A stretch of DNA of 64,000 bases from Alopecurus myosuroides (lineage: Eukaryota > Streptophyta > Magnoliopsida > Poales > Poaceae), in contig CM054062.1 of the NCBI GenBank assembly GCA_028641055.1, positions 276,603,710 through 276,667,709 of the forward strand, in the 5' to 3' direction. The notes beneath the pieces were generated by a model. It searched no databases. It was not told where the DNA came from and worked only from the letters and a program-made list of their open reading frames with translations. Below, in pieces: positions 24,168-35,257 of the stretch. Both the position numbers and the translations under genes were made by a program. How positions within the stretch are numbered: position 1 is the stretch's first letter; every line of letters begins with the position of its first letter.

Positions 24168-25809
24168 AGGGCAGTGTCAGCACAATTTGCAGATGAGCTG
24201 AGAAGGCTCCAGTTCAAAATGGATGTAAAAAGAGTGCTAAGACCCTTGTCCTTGTCTGTCATGGTGCGCAAGTTGTTTTACCGCACTGGGAGTACTACCC
24301 ATGATTTACCGAGTTCAACAAGGAGATTTTCTCTGATGTTCATCTGAGCAATGTGTCATGTTGCATTTTTGAGACTTGACATGCAAGATGTATTTTGTTA
24401 GTGAACATCATTACATGGGAATTTAGAAAATTTGTAATTGGTAAATGGCTTGATGTTCCTTGTTGACATTGTGATTTTGAGCTCACACCATCGCCTCATT
24501 CTATAATATGGTGAACTCCAAGCTTATGTGAGACTAGACAGGGCAGCGCGCTTCGCTGCGCCGGCTGCCGTGCGTATGTGTACTCCATGGTTGATGTGGT
24601 TTTTATTTCGCGGTTTATCTTAGCGAGTACGAAATTAAATTGTTGTGGCGGCCGTTGCGATTGAGTTGTCCTCAATGTATGATTGCATCAACATGCTTTA
24701 GTTCAACATATGCAATATATTTGTCCCCACCAAAAACAATGAACGAATTATGCTTTTCATCATTCCAGGAGTTGGTCTAACAATAGGGCCTCCCTACCCC
24801 TAGTTGTTTCCTTTCCAGGAGCAACTGATGGTACGACAACAAATGCAAGAGCAAGCAGGAATGTTCATAAACTGGTACCTGACACTTGAATAACACATAC
24901 ACGTTGAGAACCCTACACAATAGAGCAGCCGCTTACATAATTACAAAAATCACTATTTAAAAAATATTATAGAGAGATGTTCCATGTTTTAATTTGCTGT
25001 TTTAGAGAATCAGCTTGATCATTGTGATTTTTTCCAACTTAAAACCTTAGATCACAGTAGCTGCTAAGTATTGCGAGTAAATTTTTCAAATTTAAGATTC
25101 ACTTAAATAAGAATATGCATCAGGAGTAACTACTGAAAATCCCACACAATGCTACAAAGATCAACCTGAATGTATTAGTTGTGTATGGTACCAATCAGTA
25201 TTAGTAAGTATGACACTATCGGGACCCTCCAGGCCAAGATCGCGCATCCTCCGCGTGATGTACCGATCAGTGTGTCTACACCAGGGATCTACTTCCGGCG
25301 ACGCCACTTCTCTCCATTCCGTAAACGTTGTGTCAATAACATGCTTCAGTGGGATTGTTTTCTCTAGGCCTGCTTCAGCGGGATTGTTTTTCTCCAGGTC
25401 TGCGTTTCTAGAAGTCGAATTGGCATGTATTAGCAGCTAAATATTAGTCTATCTATATTCTGGAGATCAAACTGTAAGAGGCAAATATGCATTTGTGTTT
25501 CCATGATTGTACCTTTTGGCGTAGTAGCTTTTCTGTTGCTTCTGCTTCTCTGTGATGCAGCTGCGTGATGGCAAAGGCGAAGTCATCTCTTGCTGAACAT
25601 GGCAGAGATGGGTTGGCCAACTTGATGCTTTATAGTGTAAGAAGGCTGACACGAAGTGTCAAGAAATAGCAATCAAGCTAAAACATAAGGAAGAAAACAT
25701 TCCTTCTTAACCGACTTCCCTCCACTTTCATTAAACAACAAACATGTAATAAGGGTAAACTAAGGTGCCTGGTATTTGAAAAACAATAGGACCAGATGAG
25801 CTTACAAAA

Positions 25810-26240
25810 CTAACCCTTTATTTGTCCGCTGAGTAGCCTGGGCCAATGGTCCATCAGCTGGCTCACACCCACGCTCTCTCCATCTTTACCAGAGATCTTC
25901 TTCTGGGTTGTTTCCTGAACAAAGAAGACATATACATGCTTTTCGAACAGGGAAATGCAAGAGAAAGGAAACTCCTATATGAGCACAAACCTTAGCAGAA
26001 GCGGGCAGTGGTGTAGATAAAGGAGCGCTGCCATCTGCAGTGGGAATGGCTGTCTGATCCTTTTTATCACCAGACCCTAAGAGATCGCATTGAGAGACCT
26101 TAGCACAAGCAAAATAAATAAATAAAGGGAACATGATCAGCACATAGGCAGGAACTTACCACTCACATAATCTTTTTCAGCGACAGCAACAGCTGAATCA
26201 GGTAAGGGAGCAGCTGTCTTACCAGCAGCTACCAGCCCCT
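25810..26240 (-). CDS. Unidentified intron-containing gene, last three exons (copy B)
   Basis: The three exons of copy A recur at 26240-26160, 26076-25991 and 25914-25810 with the same splice sites and open frames. The one change seen nearby (A to G on the plus strand, beside the middle-exon acceptor) lies in the intron's pyrimidine tract and leaves the AG intact. The product is unknown. Confidence 0.4.
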
Positions 26241-28034
26241 CTGAGAGAAGCGTTACCGTTAATGAAAGAAACTAATGAAGGCACGACGTGCAGATAATAA
26301 CGTAAGTAAATATCCCATAAGTTGGTGCGTATCAAAGCAAGCTTATTCTTCTTCGATCCGAGGACCAATAAGCATCACAATAGTTATTTATCCATGTATA
26401 TAAGAAATTATGCCAATAATACCTTAAGCAATATGGATATCAAATAATTTACATAGTGTACTAAATAGTTCTTTTAATACTATGTCGACCGCATTGTCGC
26501 AGTGTCTGGGTATAGTGCAGTCTCCTCTCGGTGACTCGGCATCTCGCCTCTCTTCCTAGCAACAAGAGGGTTGTCAATCGGTCATCTCCTACTCTTGTCC
26601 ATGAAACAGTCGGACAATGCCACACATGACGTCCAATAAATGAAGAATAGACTCATACCCTACCTGAAAAAAGAATATCCTCATACGTAGTCATGGCTTG
26701 GAAGTACACCTTTCCGAACCATTAGAGAAATCAAGCGCTCAACATAGAATAAATAATGCATCGACCCTTTGCTTAGCGGGAAACAAATGTGTCGACTGGT
26801 TTTCTAGATCCCATCATATATCCTATTGTCCAACTCCAACTATCAGTAGCTAACTAAAGTTTTAAAAGGCCATGACTAAATAAATAGATCCCAAGTTAAT
26901 GAAAGAAAAGATGGCCCAAGATTTGTCCACCATTTGTGGATCCGTCGATAATGTTTCGTCCTGGTCGCCTCGCGACCGTACCAGAAAACTCGTCCTCCTC
27001 CTTTTATGGAGGCGCCACAAAACTTTCTCCGCCACTGCACATACATAGCCTGACTGGGATTTGGGGCCCCTTGATTCTAGGGGCCGGGGTGCCGCCCCTC
27101 CAGCCCCCCGGTGGACATAGCGGTCGAAGGTGTCAATCAATATAGTGACCATTCTTCAATAAGAGCCAATACGTCCATCCTATTCACGGTCAGTTTTCTG
27201 CATAAAAGAGAAACACATTATACCTATAAGTGGGATTGGTTCAGTTCTGCAAAACACACACATTAAACATATACAAGTGGGACTGGACGGACTGTAAATT
27301 ACATAGGATAAAAGGCAGGTTAGAAGCCAAACTGAGCAGCATCACTTTTGTAGCATTTCCAAGTCTAGGATGCTTAGCATAAAAGAAATCAAAGAAGAGG
27401 AAGAGAGAAAAACCTCACCGCAGGTGCAGCACCGTCATGCTTGCCACCTTGTTCATGCATCATATAAAGTTAGAAGGTCACATTGACACACTCTCAAAGC
27501 ATTAATGCATGACTGGGTTATCTTCCTAGGAACATTTTACCTGAATAAATGGAAGAAACTTTGCTTTCTTCATGACTTTGTAAATTGTTTAGTAATGTTC
27601 TGAAAGTCCAATTCCCATCTACACATTGTATAGCATTGGCTATTTGGACATCAAACAATATAAACATAAGAAGGAAATGTACAGACTAAGCAGACATTTT
27701 GAGTGGCTGATATCCTGCACATACAATGGCCAAAGGTGAAACTCAGAAACCTCATATCCGAATTCAGAGAACATCTGTTTACCTAAGAATTAATACCACT
27801 TTTCTTGCGGCAATCATACAACCCATCTCATCTGCTGCATGCTACACTCTCATCTGTGACAAAACCTGGAGAAAATTGAAATATAGGAAAAGAGCAAACA
27901 TAAAAAGAAACGAATTTCAGCACCCGTTGGGTATTCCATCAAACACGTTGCAGGTTCTACACCTATTTTGGGGATGGATGAGAGGGGATCGAGAAGTCAT
28001 GGCCTCATGGGCAATAAACAGAGTTAGAACTCAC

Positions 28035-28515
28035 CGTGGAAGATGACCAAATCGCTGGTGTTGCTTTGTCTCTGCTTGTGTGCACACACCTCCCCTGCAG
28101 GTCCACCCTCTCTCGAAGGTATCTCCCCTCGAGCTCTATCCCTGCTGCTCCTTGCCCAAGGCATCGATCTGCATCCCATCTGAAACCACAGCGGGAGTGG
28201 CTGTTTAGCAGAGGAGGAAGGAATGGGAGGAGGGCGGCTGACGGAGGTGGAGGCCGGCAAGGTGTTGAGCTTCCCTGCGCGGGCGGCAGTGGATCCAGCG
28301 CTTCGGCGACCGGATCTGGCACGGGGCAGCATGCAGCCTAGGGCGGTCGTGGCTCGAAAGGGGTAGAAATTGGGCCTTGGCTCCGCCGCCGTAGTCGTTG
28401 CCGGTCTAAGCCGAGAGGAGGCAAGGGCAATGTTGTGAGGATAGAGGAGAGATAACGTGTGGAAAAAACGGCCTGCTCCAAGGGACAGCCGCACCACGCA
28501 ATATAGCGGGCCCAC
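28035..28515 (-). other. GC-rich first-exon and promoter-like region (copy B)
   Basis: Counterpart of 23687-24167, with the same CACG|GTGAGT donor and TATA-like word. Here the sequence beyond 28558 is original flank rather than a duplication join. Confidence 0.4.
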
Positions 28516-28558
28516 AGGGCAGTGTCAGCACAATTTGCAGATGAGCTGAGAAGGCTCC

Positions 28559-30564
28559 GTCGGCACCAGGCGTAAAGCCTTAGAGTAATATGACAAGCGT
28601 ACATATTCTTTTTTTTTGTTATCTACTTGCATGCTTATGATGATTTTATTATGACCCCAGACATTGGGACTACCTTAGGAATAACTCTGATCCTTTAACC
28701 ATTCCAATGAATTTCGCATGACACATTTGTGCCAATTGGAACAACCGGGTCATCGACAGGTTTTGGCTACCACGTTTGAGTTTTGTTAGTACCTAATTAG
28801 CATGTCTATCTTGAGAGTGAAACTTTCACATATAGGAACAGATGCTCTGATTTTTTTAATTTTTTTGAATATTAGTATGTTACAGATAGCAGACAAAAGA
28901 AATAGGTCGAGTGTCAGAACGTTTCTTTGTGACTTGTGAAGAATATAAATTTATCATATTTTTCTTATGCCAGAAAATTCGCATTAACTCGGACATTTGC
29001 GCCCGTCGGCGCAATAGGTCATCTAATAAACAGACAAAAGCAAACAAACCGTCGCCAAGGGAGGTCATCGGCTGGAATCCGCACGAAAGGCAACGAAGAG
29101 AGCTAGCCAACCGGAAGGAACGAAAGAGAGGGGGAAAAGGAAAGCACAGAAGGGGATACCAGGTGGCTAAGGTAAGGAAATAAAAAGACAAGAGTAGACA
29201 ACAAAAACAAATAAAGACAACGACAACTTGCACAGGCAAGATCCAACCAATGAGGAGATAGCACGTCAGCGGCCAAACATATATTTGCCCAACAACGATT
29301 GGCTAGCGAGGAGAGATGGGCTGAAATCGCTGGGAACTCCTAAACTTTAGGATAGTAAGGTATTTCAAGGCTACAAATATGAAAATCCTAAGAGATTGAC
29401 ACCACTACACCAGTATTACTGTATTAGCACTAGGCTTGGGCTGTTTCTAGATCCTCCCCGGCTAACATGAATCACTCAACAAATCTAACCCACTTACGAC
29501 TGAAAACAGCTGTAACCCAACTTGCAACTTATAGGTGCACGAATTGTGATGCAAATCTGACAGGGTACAACTTGACTGAGCACAAGAATTAACAAAACCG
29601 AATAAAACAAGTATTCACATCCTTGAGAAAAAGGTTAGTGTCGTTAAAATTTTGTGACAACAGTACAAACATCATATTTGCCAATGGGAACCATTATCAG
29701 GTAGAGAAATTCCAACGTCATATCTGCCACGAGTAAACGCGATCAAATCAACTTCAAGACTTGATTAGTCTTGTCGCACCCTAACTAGCCAGAATTCATA
29801 TCAGGAAAAACAAACATGCAAAAACTTGTGAACACAATACAAGCTGCAAGATAGTGCTACCACTGTGTTTTTAGCCCATCCTTGATGCCGAGTGGTTTGT
29901 ATTTCTAGGATAAATAAATAAAATGGTTTTTTGTACTGCGGCTATTCGTAAAAAAAATATGTAAAGCTCCATTGGATCAAATTAAGGCCTTGAAATTCTT
30001 AAAAGGTTAAACTATGTACTCATATACTACGAGCAACTAAAGCTAGTTCCGATTGTAAATGAGCATATCTGCAAAATCATGTTGCTCAAGTATCATCTAG
30101 TAGCAGTTACTCTGGTGATACTCTCTTAACATTAGTCCGAAAGGATAATTTTAGCTTCGGCAGAGCAGTCGACACGTAGGAACGCGTAGCTCCAAGAGGT
30201 ACTGTGTAACCTTTACTGCCGCACGAAATTGTAGATCAGCACACTTGAGGTCTCAAATGGTCGCTTTCTGCTGCAAGAAGATAATGGGTTGATGGAATAC
30301 ACCAATTACAGCTTTGACAATGAACAAACTTGTGATTTGCAGCACAACTAAGATGCTGAGCGAGACAGTAGATAAGAAACCACACAGGTTCAACTTGATC
30401 ATATAAAAAAAATGACAATATCAGCCTACTCACAATTTATTGTCGTAACATTTTAGTTCAGCTGTTTTGACAAGACGGGATTGTGGACAGGAATTTCTTT
30501 TTTCTAAATGACTATGTACTTTGCTGTTCTTTTGTAGCCTAGGTTACATTTCTGGTTCTGAATG
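28559..30564. other. Intergenic, no gene seen
   Basis: AT-rich sequence with stops in all frames. No terminal repeats or protein similarity were recognised. The part nearest 30564 probably includes the 3' untranslated region of the RCCR gene. Confidence 0.5.
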
Positions 30565-32478
30565 CTAGGCCTCTTGTACCCCAAAGGCCTTACGAATTTC
30601 GCTGATGACGTGGCTGGATACATCAGACCCAAACATCCTCGGCAAATTTGCAGTGAGATCAACCTCGATTGATTTTAATCTTACAATTTGGTCCCTCTTG
30701 ACCATGATGTCTCTCCCAAGTTCTTCCATTTCTGAGATGTTACCAGTGCAAATATCAAGGAAGATTTGAAGAACCCCGTTAGCAACTGACGCAAGGTTAC
30801 CATAAACTATCTCTTCCAGGATACTCTCTCCTCCTTGCCCACAGTCAATGCTGACTGATATTGCTGTTGGTGAACATGCACTGCGCACAAATAGAGATGT
30901 TGATCGGTACGGACGGGTTTGTGGCAATTCCTCAATGTTTTCGCGTTGCTTGTCCAGCTGAGTATTTTGATAGTACTTCTCGATGTATTCTGGGTGGAGC
31001 GCGAGATCTTTGCGTGGGAGCAGGTCCAGAATCACAACCATTGAAGTTGGGCTGCCTTGAATGAACTCCATGAGGAAATGTGGTGCATCCGTGGAGGCAT
31101 TTAGGAAAATAAGAATAGATGTAATGTCGATTGCACCATTTGGGACTTCGCAGTGGAGTGAAGACTGCAACATGAAATCAATCTGCAGCCAAGAAAAAAA
31201 CACTTAAACTGTTTTTCTAGTTCCCGAGGAACATATCTTCTAATATTTTACATGATAATCAAAAAATAAGTAAAACAAAACAAGTTTGTTTTATTATGAG
31301 TGAGTCTGTTTCCATGATTCTGATGCCACTTTTCGTTTTGGCAACTGTGTTAACCGCCTTGGATGAGGTTGTCAAGCATAGTCAAATATGGTCCACAAAC
31401 TACACAAATTTGATTCCCGAAATTCCGGACAATCAGTTTCTCTGAACTTGATTATATAAATCTGAGCTTCTAAAAACGTGCCAGACTAGCTTGACAGGAC
31501 ATTCACTAATCACTCAGTTTGTTTAATAAAGTTTCAACACATTGGCTTGGCTTTTGACAGACCATAGCTTCTTCCGCGCATTTTAAAGGAAAATATGTGT
31601 GGCACTTTTCGTGCTCCAACCCACTGCATGATACTTATATGAATTGTCTATTATCACCGGGTTGTAACAACTACATAAATATGATACTATAATTGCATGA
31701 ATGCCTCAGCAAATTGGTAGAACGATGATTGCCACAGCAAATTGCTACTATGTACAGCTCAGAGCTACTGCTACTACTCCAAATTGCAGAATAGAGTCTA
31801 CATCTAGTCATCTATACATGACTCAGCCTCTTAGAATTGCTTCCTCGCCAGATCTCCTCCAATAGGACTCTATTCTGCTAGTATGCTGGCATCGTTGAGT
31901 TAATTCCTACTAATTCCGGCTGGGGAATGCTAGTACTATTTAATTCCATCCGATCCTACTCGCTTCTGCCGGTGTTTTTTTTTTTCGAGCAGTCACCGGT
32001 GTGTTTTGTCACTGGGATTTGTTGGTAAAATAGGTGCTACCACTTGATTGTGAGAGAAAGATGCTCATAAGTGTATCAGAATATCGTGCGACGGAAGTGG
32101 GAGAGATACTACCGTCGAGGCAGGCGCGCCGCGGCGCACGTCCAGCGTGCCGACGGCGGTCCCGGCGGCGTTGCGGAACTCGGCGACGTCGGCAGGTACG
32201 GACGAGAGCAGCAGCTGCGCGCCCAACCGCGTCTCCGCCTCTTCCGCGAGGCACCGCGCCACCTCGCGGTGCGCCAGTGACGGCATGCCCGCCGCAGCGG
32301 CCTCCCGCATCGGCGGGGCTGACGCGCGGACGGCGCTCGACCTTTTGCCTCTGGGAAGAGGAGCCGTGCGAGGGAGCCGGATCGTGCCGAGGCGGAGGCC
32401 GGAGAGAGTAGGGAGCGCTGTCACGGGGTCAGAGGCTGTTGTTGGCGGCGTACGGAGGTAGAACTCTGGCCGGAGCAT
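30565..32478 (-). CDS. RCCR: Red chlorophyll catabolite reductase (RCCR), two exons
   Basis: Exon 1 is 32478-32113 (122 codons) and exon 2 is 31182-30565, joined in phase 0 across a 930-bp intron with GTAGTA donor and CTGCAG acceptor; total 327 aa, close to the family length. The family reduces red chlorophyll catabolite to the primary fluorescent catabolite in chloroplasts, using ferredoxin, after pheophorbide a oxygenase. The N-terminus is rich in Ser, Thr, Arg and Pro, as in a transit peptide. Conserved stretches include GTLDVRRGAPAST, LMEFIQGSPTS and VDLTANLPRMFG. Glu161 and Asp297 correspond, by spacing, to the substrate-binding Glu and Asp described for the Arabidopsis enzyme. The start is the first ATG in frame. 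No stop or frameshift is seen, so it appears functional. Regulation cannot be read from the sequence. Confidence 0.93.
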
Positions 32479-32623
32479 GGCGCGCGAGCTGTTGATGCGT
32501 GGACGAGGACGAATAGACAAGAAGATGGGGAAGTGAGATGTCAAATACGGATGCAGACTTTGGGCCCATCTCAGCCGTAGAAAACAAATACAACGTACAG
32601 GAAGATCAAGGAAAAGTTTCCTA

Positions 32624-33318
32624 CTCCCCCCGTTCCTATTTTAGGAGTATAAAACATTTAGAAATTATCCGACAAAGCAAAAAAGAGTAAACTTCCTAAT
32701 CTACCCTTCCGCTAACGACAAGAATCAATCGCGCCCCCCCCCCCCCCCCCCCGCCCAAGGCACCTGTCCTCGTTCCTAGCCATGCTTGCTCCTCCGCCAG
32801 ACCTGGCCGTGCGCTCCTCCGCACCTTCCACCGCTAGCACATGGCCGTGCTCCTCCACCCCGTTCAACCCAGCACGGCCATGTGCTCCTCGGGCCCCTCC
32901 ATTCAATGCAAAAGTCTGCCCAATCATTTACTAGTACGTCGAGCTCAAGATCGGTGGGGCTCCCGCAAGTCCAAGTCCTTGCGGAGCTAGATGGCGGCGA
33001 CATGGTAGGTGGCCACCTTGGCGCTCTCCATGGCGGATCCATCGGGGGGCGCGTTCTCGCGACGACTGCTTGCTTGGGCAGAGGAGGAGGTTGTGGGTGG
33101 CGGAGTGAGTGTAGTGCCGGCTAGGAGGAGGAGGAGGCGCGGGGATGGGAGAGATGGTGAGGATTCGCGGCCGGCGAGGATAGAGGAGGTTGCGGCGCCG
33201 GGATGGAGGAGATGGAGAGGAGCGAGTGGGGAACTTGTGGAAATTTTTAAGAAGAAAATAAACTGCGAAATTTTCAACTAGTTTTGCCAAAACGTCTTAT
33301 AAATCGAAACGGAGGGAG
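32624..33318. mobile_element. Stowaway/Mariner-type element, 695 bp, with GC-rich core
   Basis: The left end is CTCCCCCCGTTCC and the right end, reverse-complemented, is CTCCCTCCGTTTC. Each is flanked by TA (32622-32623 and 33319-33320). Stowaway MITEs are usually under 300 bp, so this is long. The interior has a run of about 20 C (from about 32733) and GC-rich sequence that does not look like MITE filler. Confidence 0.6.
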
Positions 33319-33434
33319 TACTACTTAGTCTTTCACACAACATTTCCAGGCTGAAACTTAACATGTTGTTTAATAAAAAACTGTATTACAAATATGATCA
33401 AAACTTCCCAGAATGTATTATGCAGTACATGCAA

Positions 33435-33770
33435 TTTACTGGATTTTTTCCAGCTTTTTCGGGTAATTTGAATTTTGAGTTCAAAAATTATTCGTGAAAC
33501 TTAAAAATGAGGATTATTCACAAACCGTGTGTCCAAATCCGATAAATCTTTTCTAGAATCCATAAGTCAACGTACAAGATTTACTGGAAGTTTTTCAAAA
33601 ATTTCTGGGCACTTTGAATTTTGAGTTTAAAATTTGGTCGTGAAATTTAAAATGAGGTTTATCGACAAAACGTATGTCCGATTCTGAAAAAAAAAATCCT
33701 AGAATGCATAACGCAACATATAAGATTTGCTGGATTTTTTCAATGTTTTCTAGACACTTTAAAATTTGAG
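33435..33770 (+). repeat. AT-rich tandem repeat, unit about 145 bp, 2.3 copies
   Basis: The word TTT(A/G)CTGGA begins units at 33435, 33580 and 33726. Within units, TTTGAATTTTGAGTT and CGTGAAA(C)TTAAAA words line up. Copies are diverged and no gene is present around them. Confidence 0.7.
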
Positions 33771-35257
33771 GAATTTCTAGCTTTAGCAGCCTTTTAATTG
33801 ATTTCAGCAACTTTTTAGGAAGATTTCATCAGCATTTTCACACCATTTTCAGTTATTTTTAGCTTCCCATGTAAGTACTCGAGATGCAGTATGTAAGTAT
33901 AAAAGAAATCAGATTGATATTTTCAATCATTGAAAACTTACAAGTAATCAAGAAAAAGCATAGTGGTAGTTCAGAGCATCCCAATCACTTAACAATGGAA
34001 GTCTTTGAATTCTATAACAAAAAGTGCTACTTGAGGAGTTGGGTAAAACTCTCGATGGCTTAAATACTATAACATCTATATACAATCTTTATTCCCACTT
34101 ACCATATTAGAAACATGATCACTTAAATACAGAACCTACAAATTAACTGTTCAATTCTTGTTGACAACTGTAATGTAAATATTTATGAGTAACATTGCAA
34201 ATGACAAATAACTGATCAAAATCATGCGTACAATTGGGAGCGGTGCTTTTCTGATACAGAAAAATTACTCATTTCAATAGACAGGAATTTACACGGCCAT
34301 GTACAGGTTAAACATGACTAAACCAAATAGGTGCATTACCTCCGGCTGGTCGGAGGACGGTCAGGCTCTTGTCGAATCAGACGAAGGAGAACTCCTCGAG
34401 CCTGTAGGAGATGACGCAGAGGAGAAGACGGTGTGGCTCTGGCACAGACAACAAAGAGACGGCGGAATCTCCGGTGAGATTGCCACGACAGGGCGACAGA
34501 GGTTGTGAAATCCCTTATGAGGATGGCGTAGTGGAGGCGCAACGGCGGCTCTCTCCGCCGTGGCGTTGCTCTGTCGTCCATCGAAGCTCTCACCTCCATC
34601 GCGAGAGGCGCGGGATAAATCAGTGCCAGCCTCGCCAAAATGCCGCCCGCCCGCGCTCTGCGGAAACGACTATTGTGGAATTTCACCTTGATCTGTTCTG
34701 ATACGTTGGATTTGTTTTCAGCGGCCGATATTTCCGAAAGTCTAGCGGTGACTTTGTACTACGAAGTCATTGAAGTTGCATCCATTCCATGGAGGGGACA
34801 CGTCTAGGGCTTCGCGAGAGAGATGGGGAGGAGGTGCGATTGGAGAACAATGGGCAGCGCTGAAGAGAGGAATGGCTTGGTCTGACCATTGAGGGTGATG
34901 GTGGCGGTGGCCGTGGAGGGCAGCGCGGGAGATTAGGAGAGGGCAAGTCAGCCCCTTTGTCAGTATGGCACGGAAGGCATCGCAACACGTTGTGGAGGGA
35001 TAACCTATTTAACGCTAATTTCAAATATCGCCTACGTAGCGTATTTGGTTTTATCCACACTGTGGTTTCTCTTATGTGTCGGCAAAAAACATAAACCCGT
35101 CGGAAAGATAAAGGAAGGAGAAAGGGAGGCAGCAACTTTTTGGTTCTAAAAATCGGATTTGACAAGCACTAACAAAAAAGTATCTCTAAAATCATTTTTG
35201 CAAACTTTTTCAAAAGTGCCTCTAGAAAAATGCCTTTCAAAATTAACCGTGATATAG
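33771..35257. other. Intergenic and degraded gene-like sequence
   Basis: No intact gene. 34340-34690 on the minus strand has exon-like composition and a donor-like GGAG|GTAATG near 34338, but the frame has a stop and no family is recognised. 35130-35257 is AT-rich sequence that replaces the end of the neighbouring BTB domain. Confidence 0.35.

Larger units (their letters stand above)
19861..24210. repeat. Tandem segmental duplication, copy A (4350 bp)
   Basis: The whole segment is repeated directly and without spacer at 24211-28558. I counted 19 substitutions and two single-base deletions by eye (shorter T runs in copy B near 25030 and 25365), about 99.5 percent identity. The left boundary reads CTCCC|AGTTC, the join between copies GGCTCC|AGTTC, and the right boundary GGCTCC|GTCGG. 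Only about 2 bp is shared, so end-joining is more likely than recombination between repeats. Confidence 0.95.
24211..28558. repeat. Tandem segmental duplication, copy B (4348 bp)
   Basis: Direct copy of 19861-24210. Copy B adjoins the original right-hand flank (GTCGGCACC at 28559 onward), so its gene-like 5' end keeps native upstream sequence, unlike copy A. Confidence 0.95.
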
